Part shown: positions 57,574-64,000 of the stretch, in pieces | How positions within the stretch are numbered: position 1 is the stretch's first letter | Layout of the letters: the number at the start of each line of letters is the position of its first letter | Assembly (NCBI GenBank): GCA_009746045.1 | Contig: RPFO01000276.1 | Coordinates: 3,277,922 to 3,341,921, forward strand | From: Mesostigma viride | Taxonomy: Eukaryota > Streptophyta > Mesostigmatophyceae > Mesostigmatales > Mesostigmataceae | Direction: 5' to 3' | Length of the DNA: 64,000 nt | Program-made: the position numbers and the translations under genes | Notes under the pieces: generated by a model | The model's database searches: none | The model's input: the letters and a program-made list of their open reading frames with translations, nothing else | Told to the model about the DNA's origin: nothing

Positions 57574-60500
57574 CTTCTCCATCATATCCAGCACCTCGAA
57601 TCCTGAAATGACACGGCCGAATATGGTGTACAAACCTGCACCGGTGACCCAGGCATGGATACGGCACAATGCAGCACGAGTAAGGCACATTGCCTGAGTC
57701 CCACACAGGGTTCCCCACTCCTTTACACATCGCGGTTATGTGCAAGTGACCGATATCCACTTAGGAGCGGGAATGGGAGACAGCAAGGAATGTCACATCG
57801 AGGAGAACGTTGTAAAGACGGGATGGCATCAGAATGGCCGATACTTGGGGGGCATGAGTCCACGGCACTGGGGGCTTATCCATTGGGTGGGGGCCGGACT
57901 GTCTGTGGCTGGATGGGGCAGGACAGGGCTGAGCCATTGGAGAGGGCAGGAGAGGGGAGGCAAGTTGTAAAACTAGGCACGCTGGGAGCAAAGCCATCAA
58001 ATATGGGACGATACCCACACAAGCTGCGCGGGCTGTATCCACCACGACAGTACCTCGGTCTGGCTCACTGGCTTGATCCCTCCTCTCACAAAACTTGCCA
58101 TTGAGGTGCGGGTTCTTGCCGTAGTTGATGAAGAACTGGCTTCCATTGGTGTTGGGCCCGCTGTTGGCCATGGACAGGATGCCGCGCGCGTTATGCTGTC
58201 GCACGCACACGTGTGGCATTTGGGATCCCGACAGGACGGGCATGCCCAGCGGGTGGGGAAAGCGTGGAAACACACCATTATCAGCAGGCGGTCGGGTGGC
58301 AAGCACTGCATGGGGAGCTACCGGCAGTGTCAAGTGTGACGCCTGAAAAGTAGTAACACGGGGGAAAGGCAACACTGCACGAATGCTTGCCCTAGCACAA
58401 AACTTGCACTTTTCTATGGTCCATTTCCAACTTACCCCCCCTTCTTGCCTTTCTCCTCCTCAAAATCCCCTTGTCTGATGGACCCCCAACCCATTTTGCC
58501 AGCCCTGGGCCCAACAGTTCATCTTCCCTTCCCCACCCACCACCCACCCGCAGAGCAATCTACCCATGGCTGCACTGTCTGCGTTCTAGGGGAAAAAACA
58601 TGCAGGTGAATGCAGCAGCAATGCCCCCTAAAGCGGTGAATGCCAGCGGCTCCGTGCTGCCGCATGGCCAGCATAAGAACGCACCAACTCGAAAGACTGC
58701 ACGAGCTGCGGCATGGGGGGGACACGTGGCCCTCTCACAATGCGGCGAGCCAGGAGGGAAACGGCCATCCTTTATCCCACCAGGGGCTGATAGAAGCATA
58801 TGATTAAGCGAGGTGACAAATAATGGAAACATACAAAAGGAATCACAACCGGATGTCGAGATTTTGGGGAACAGGTATTAGAAGTGGCCGCTGGCCATGA
58901 GTGTATGCCCATCATTCTGCTTAACGTAGGGCAGCAGTGGCACTGCACCCCACACCCGTGTTCAAGGCAAGGCGCGAGGCTATGGCATGCTGGACAGAGT
59001 GGGCTAAGCACAGATAGATACAGCTGCCCCGGATGTGTGGGGTATGGGGGCATGCATGTCTCTGACGGTGGCTCACCTTGAGGTTGTCTCGGATCTCGTC
59101 GTTAAACTTGCGTCCCCAGATGCTCGTGCCTCCCTTCCCGGTGCCTGGCAGGGAGCGACCGCGAGGGCAGGGAGGGTCAATATAGGGGAGGGGGATGTGA
59201 CGAAATGGCAGACAGCAGGAAGGTTAGAGCAAGGCGTGGTGCATGGATGGCAAGCAACGGCTATGGCACCATCGGGCCAACAGGCAACCTGCTCGTGCAT
59301 CTTCATGAAACCTCTCCCTTGTCCACTAGAGGCATACAATCTGCCCCATGCCTCCCACTGGGTACAGGCCAACCATAAGCTGCCAAGGCAGTGCCCACAG
59401 GAATCATCCTGTCTAGTGTCCACTATCACATGACACGAGCAGGGAGCCGTAGAGGAGCTGGCCACAAAGTGTCGAGCGTGGTCACAAAGTGTCCAGCGTG
59501 GGCGCTACCCACCGGACGGGTCTCCGCCCTGGATCATGAATCCCTTGATGTTGCGGTGGAAGATGGTGCCATCGTAGTAGTTGCTGGCGCACAGGGCCAG
59601 GAAGTTCTGCCATATGGGACAGGTGGCAGAAGCACAAGCAAGGAAGGGATAATTAGCACACGGACTTTGCCACGTGGTCAAGAGATAGGAAGGCTGGTGG
59701 TGTGAGCGCATGCAGGGAGCATCACGCGCCGAGAAGCCTGACCGTGTCAAGCATGCCTTCCCCTGCATCATCTCATCCCTCCCTTCCCCAGAGAACTCGC
59801 GGGTAGCCGCACATTGTCTGTGTGCATGTGCATCGACAGTGGGCATGCACACATATGGGTGCAGACACGGGGATGCACATGTGTGAACCCACAGCATCCC
59901 GTGGTGACCGGTGATGCGTGCGCCACTATCACCATCCCACGAGACCCTGGGAGTACGCACTAGACCCTGGGCTCTGCGCCAATGGGCCTTTTCCTGCACA
60001 CAAGTACTGCACGCACACACTGCACACACGCACTGCCAACATTTCTCCATATCCTCTCCCACCATGCAGTGCATGAGAGGGCACACCCTCCAGACAGCTG
60101 GCGGGGCTCTGGGGCACCCACCCATTTCTCCAACCAAAGACGTTATTGATATACTACTCTATGCTGTTATTGATTTACTACTACACTTTTAATAGGATTA
60201 TGTCTTTTGCTAAGGATCTAGATGCGTCTACTCCAAGTTTAATCAGGATGGGTTGATGCCTCTGTTGCGCGTGGTTGGTGCCCCCTCGCTCTGGAAAATC
60301 ACAGCATCACTACCGTACCCTATAGACAGCCAAGTCCATCGTGAACGCCAGAGGACGAAGGAAAGCAGGACATACAGCCGTGCTACAGTGGCCAAGTTCA
60401 CGTGGCAATGTTCAGTATGACGCTGCGGTGTTCCCGATGCTTGTGTATGCCTACTGGTTGCGTGAGCACCCAGTTGTGCATGAGTGGACAACGGTTGCTT

Positions 60501-60766
60501 TTTCGGTTCAGGTACCAGAAAAGACGGCGGTGGATACGTGGGTATGCAATCTGGTCGCGTCAGTAGTGCGCTACCTATTCGCCTGTGCAAACCATTATGA
60601 GAACTATTTCGATCACCCACCGTTGCACCATCAAACGGGAAGAAAGCCATCTGCCACGTACCTCCGCACTTTTGGGGACATCGTCACAAAATATCTCGCA
60701 CTTGATCTCGCCGAGGTTGGTGTGCAGAGTGACCGACTGTCGACCGAGAAAACAAGCGAGACCCAT
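57574..60766 (-). CDS. Cyclophilin, PPIL3/CYP18-1 class (last exon not found)
   Basis: Minus-strand exons 60766-60662, 59606-59513, 59144-59077, 58195-58099 and 57635-57574 join in phase. Blocks: [25 protein letters not shown] joined to [101 protein letters not shown]. The catalytic-site Arg (FHRNIKGF), Gln (MIQGGD) and GSQFF are present. It is a peptidyl-prolyl cis-trans isomerase; in animals PPIL3 is spliceosome-associated. Intron 4 uses a GC donor (GCAAGT, 58098-58093). The start is open: ATG 60766 gives [15 protein letters not shown], but TTTTCTCGGTCGACAG before TCGGTC could be an acceptor, with the initiator ATG in an upstream exon. A final exon of about 25 residues is expected left of 57574 and was not recognised. 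Confidence 0.9.
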
Positions 60767-62288
60767 ACATGGTCAGACCACAGTGACCAAGGCGAATTGT
60801 GGACGAACATTTCGAAACTAGAGTATCCCCGCGCGACGCTGACACTGCTCATAAACAGGCTTGTACATCCGGGCACGCACACTAGCATCCCGCTACTTAC
60901 CATCGATGCAAACCCAGTTGTGCGATGCGTTGATATCAAATGCACAGAATGATTGATAAATGTGACATCTCGAGCAAGGGACTACCAGTCTGCAGTAAGC
61001 AATGTTGCGTGCTAAAGGTGCTGACGCGTGCACTCCATGCGTCCAGGATGGGAGAGCTGTTGCCAATTACTATTATGTGCTGTTGCCAATAAGTAGCAGC
61101 AAGACGTGCACAAACATTCCGGACGAACAGCGATGGTTGGAGATAAACCGAGGACACTGCTGTCTTATTTTCTTGCGATTTTTCTTGCCCTGCACGGTGA
61201 GAACCTTAACCTACACGGTGAGAACCTTTACCTACGGTAGCTTGATTTGCTTGTTTATCGAAAATTTATACACGCGTGTTTTCTAGATTGTGTACTTTCA
61301 ACTGCAACCTTTTGGAGCACGTGCGAGCATTGTGCGAGCTCGAACTTCGAAGCATACATACAGCAAACTCAGCAAACCATGCAAGAACCCCGCCAGGCGC
61401 CATGTTGGTACGGTAAACAAGGTTTTCGTACCGGAACGTTGGGAAGCTTTGGTTGTAGGAAAAAACGAGGCGCCACGTGTAATATTGCGGGGTAATTGTA
61501 CATCATGACTGACTGACGAGGCGAGGCCCTACTGTGCGTAATAAATGGTCGACAAATATATCCCACGCTCGCTCGATACAATTACCGACTGTCATCCAGC
61601 AATGGCCGATATGTCAATTTCGCTATTTCCCAGGGAACAAGAGATCTGTAGTCGCATAATAATGATATATGACAGTTTTCCCAAAACGTGGTTAATGAGG
61701 GAATCCGGATGCATTGTATGTCTGCGATAAGACCTCTCAGGGTCGTTCACATTGAGGTCTTGTAATGTACCTTGGCATGCAAGCGAGCGAATTTCTTCTG
61801 CTTGAGTTTGCAAGGTATTGCACAAAATAGCTCGCCATGATCCCTCATCGAGCTTGGCCTGCCGTTGAGCAAACCCAAGCTATTAGCTCGGAAGGCGATG
61901 AAGGTAAGACATGCATGTCCTTCTCAATGGCGACATGTCCGCAGTCAATATAACCAGACGAGGTGGATCTGGCAAGGCAACCCAATTAGCTGCGCCATGG
62001 AGTTTTGTGCACTGACGATAATTATGCTACGTATTGAGAAGTAGTTTTAGACGCGGCCAGTTGTTGTCGTCGGCGATTCTGGCGCTTAATACATGCGATG
62101 CCAGGCAAAAAGCAAGGGTTAGAAGTATACTTCTAAACGGCTGCAGGGTGCATAGTTTGGCCGTCTGCACAGTACCACCAAGGGAGATCATTACCTCATG
62201 TGGTTATACACATCGAACGTAAATATTTGGGCGCGCAGTTTATCTTGGGTGTGCTGACGTAATCCAACACGTTCGTGGGCCATCTTGT
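60767..62288. other. No gene seen
   Basis: 61196-61242 contains a near-duplicate ACGGTGAGAACCTT(A/T)ACCTAC. No ORF with a family signal. Upstream exons of the exon at 62289-62537 may hide here. Confidence 0.4.
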
Positions 62289-62537
62289 GTGCCGGTGACG
62301 GCGTACTCTCATTCTTGGTCAGAGAGCGCCAAGAAGCTGTGGCGAACGGCCAGCACAGCCGGCCGGGCGTCAGTCTCCAAGGGTGCCCAGGCCCCTAGTG
62401 CGGACAGCACGCCTGGTGACATCAGCAGCATTGATGACTTGCTGCCCAAGAGCTTCTCCATGCCCATGCTGCCCATGTGGACGTCGGAGCGGGCCACCAG
62501 CCCGCTGGTACGGAGCGCTTCCCTGCACGTGTCTTGA
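62289..62537 (+). CDS. Probable terminal exon of an unknown gene
   Basis: Open to TGA 62535-62537, with a Ser/Ala/Pro-rich sequence: SESAKKLWRTASTAGRASVS, then DISSIDDLLPKSFSMPMLPM and a Ser/Val-rich end. No ATG opens the frame. CATTCTTGGTCAG at about 62308-62320 would serve as a splice acceptor. The third-position GC bias resembles the real genes of the window. I do not recognise the family, and it may be spurious. Confidence 0.35.
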   Translation: MPVTAYSHSWSESAKKLWRTASTAGRASVSKGAQAPSADSTPGDISSIDDLLPKSFSMPMLPMWTSERATSPLVRSASLHVS

Positions 62538-62969
62538 TGTCCTGTGCTTATCGCTCGTTGTAACTATTCTTAGCTGTCACTACATATCAAGCAATTGGCC
62601 ACATGGTTTGCCATGCCTACTGCCGCCTGCAAGAGGCATGGCTGCTGTGCATTGTGCAAGGGCGATCCAAGTGGGCAAGGACATTCCTAGGAATTGGGCA
62701 AGGCAGCATCGGATTGTGTATGATGCGAGAAGTCAGAACAGCCCCATGGCAGTGGCTATATAACTGGCCAGATACGGTGGCCATACCCACAGGGATGCAC
62801 AATTGGGACGGTCATCACTACGGAGGGTGCTTCAGCCCGGCAATGCAGGCCTCCGGAATGTCATCATGGCGATCGAAAGAAGCACATGGCTATAACTTGA
62901 TGGCTGGCAGAAGAGACGCCGTGTATGCAAATCACGCTTCCTCTTGTGTGTGGGCGCACTCGGGTTCAT

Positions 62970-64000
62970 GTATAGGTGTGCGTGGTTGTGTGGCTACAGT
63001 ATGCTTGTCTTTGCATGTATAGGTGTGCGTGGTTGTGTGGCTACAGTATGCCTGTCTTTGCATGTACAGGTGTGCGTGGTTGTGTGGCTACAGTATGCCT
63101 GTCTTTGCATGTACAGGTGTGCGTGGTTGTGTGGCTACAGTATGCCTGTCTTTGCATGTACAGGTGTGCGTGGTTGTGTGGCTACAGTATGCCTGTCTTT
63201 GCATGTATAGGTGTGCGTGGTTGTGTGGCTACAGTATGCTTGTCTTTGCATGTACAGGTGTGTGTGGTTGTGTGGCTACAGTATGCTTGTCTTTGCATGT
63301 ACAGGTGTGCGTGGTTGTGTGGCTACAGTATGCCTGTCTTTGCATGTATAGGTGTGCGTGGTTGTGTGGCTACAGTATGCTTGTCTTTGCATGTATAGGT
63401 GTGCGTGGTTGTGTGGCTACAGTATGCTTGTCTTTGCATGTACAGGTGTGCGTGGTTGTGTGGCTACAGTATGCTTCTCTTTGCATGTACAGGTGTGCGT
63501 GGTTGTGTGGCTACAGTATGCTTGTCTTTGCATGTACAGGTGTGCGTGGTTGTGTGGCTACAGTATGCTTGTCTTTGCATGTACAGGTGTGCGTGGTTGT
63601 GTGGCTACAGTATGCTTGTCTTTGCATGTACAGGTGTGCGTGGTTGTGTGGCTACAGTATGCTTGTCTTTGCATGTACAGGTGTGCGTGGTTGTGTGGCT
63701 ACAGTATGCTTGTCTTTGCATGTACAGGTGTGCGTGGTTGTGTGGCTACAGTATGCATGTCTTTGCATGTACAGGTGTGCGTGGTTGTGTGGCTACAGTA
63801 TGCCTGTCTTTGCATGTTTAGGTGTGCGTGGTTGTGTGGCTACAGTATGCTTGTCTTTGCATGTACAGGTGTGCGTGGTTGTGTGGCTACAGTATGCTTG
63901 TCTTTGCATGTACAGGTGTGCGTGGTTGTGTGGCTACAGTATGCCTGTCTTTGCATGTATAGGTGTGCGTGGTTGTGTGGCTACAGTATGCTTGTCTTTG
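62970..64000. repeat. 47-bp minisatellite, about 22 copies, runs off the window
   Basis: Units of GTGTGCGTGGTTGTGTGGCT plus ACAGTATGCTTGTCTTTGCATGTACAG, near-identical, varying mainly at GC(T/C)TGTC and GTA(C/T)AG. Since 47 is not a multiple of three, one reading passes through all three frames every 141 bp, and it stays open except where GTATAG brings a stop. The resulting ORFs are artefacts. Confidence 0.92.

Noticed and set aside
60341-60952. 203-codon plus-strand ORF
   Set aside because: Overlaps cyclophilin exon 1 on the other strand; no recognisable domain.
62970-64000. CRISPR-like array
   Set aside because: No spacers; simple head-to-tail minisatellite in a eukaryotic sequence.

Overview
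This 64 kb window is nuclear DNA of a eukaryote, most likely a green alga. The genes that can be read are a plant-type cyclophilin (PPIL3/CYP18-1 class), a plant-type sterol C-5 desaturase, an intronless beta-tubulin, an FBXO9/Hrt3-type F-box protein and a Spinster-type MFS transporter. The spliced genes have GT-AG introns and one probable GC-AG intron. A chlorophyte, perhaps a large repeat-rich prasinophyte genome, is an inference; the sequence alone does not fix the species.

Layout. 0-4 kb (+): 3' part of the F-box gene. 4-9.8 kb: repeat-rich, with several LINE fragments. 9.8-24.5 kb: a Russian-doll block. An ORF1-only LINE-like element ('half-LINE' H1) holds two further half-LINEs (H2, H3). 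H3 in turn contains a hAT DNA transposon with a perfect 8-bp target duplication and a tandem LTR-like pair. 25.3-28.3 kb: half-LINE H4, whose ORF1 is intact apart from a 0.5-kb MITE, followed by a 5'-truncated LINE. 29.5-31.25 kb: a TIR-bounded unit carrying an acidic AT-hook gene. 31.6-37.2 kb: beta-tubulin (-) and sterol C-5 desaturase (+, three exons). 37.7-39.3 kb: nested SINE-like elements and a transposase remnant. 41.7-43.4 kb: the transporter (+). 44.9-50.5 kb: LINE 3' ends, a 1.3-kb and a 1.6-kb (GATG)n array, and a small LTR element with only gag. 50.6-55.9 kb: half-LINE H5 with three more elements nested in it, including a long reverse-transcriptase/endonuclease ORF. 57.6-60.8 kb: the cyclophilin gene (-). 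62.3-62.5 kb: probable last exon of an unknown gene. 63-64 kb: a 47-bp minisatellite that runs off the window.

The most striking theme is the retroelement ecology. Elements with quite different bodies (ORF1-only elements, ORF2 fragments, short non-coding copies) end in small 3' hairpins followed by a (TTAA)n-type tail, and many are framed by 10-14 bp target-site duplications. The same 3' hairpin occurs on an ORF2-type LINE and on ORF1-only elements. This is the arrangement expected if ORF1-only elements are moved in trans by a LINE reverse transcriptase. The LINE 3' UTR also carries a short CCAT repeat, which seems to have seeded the giant tetranucleotide array at 45.4 kb.
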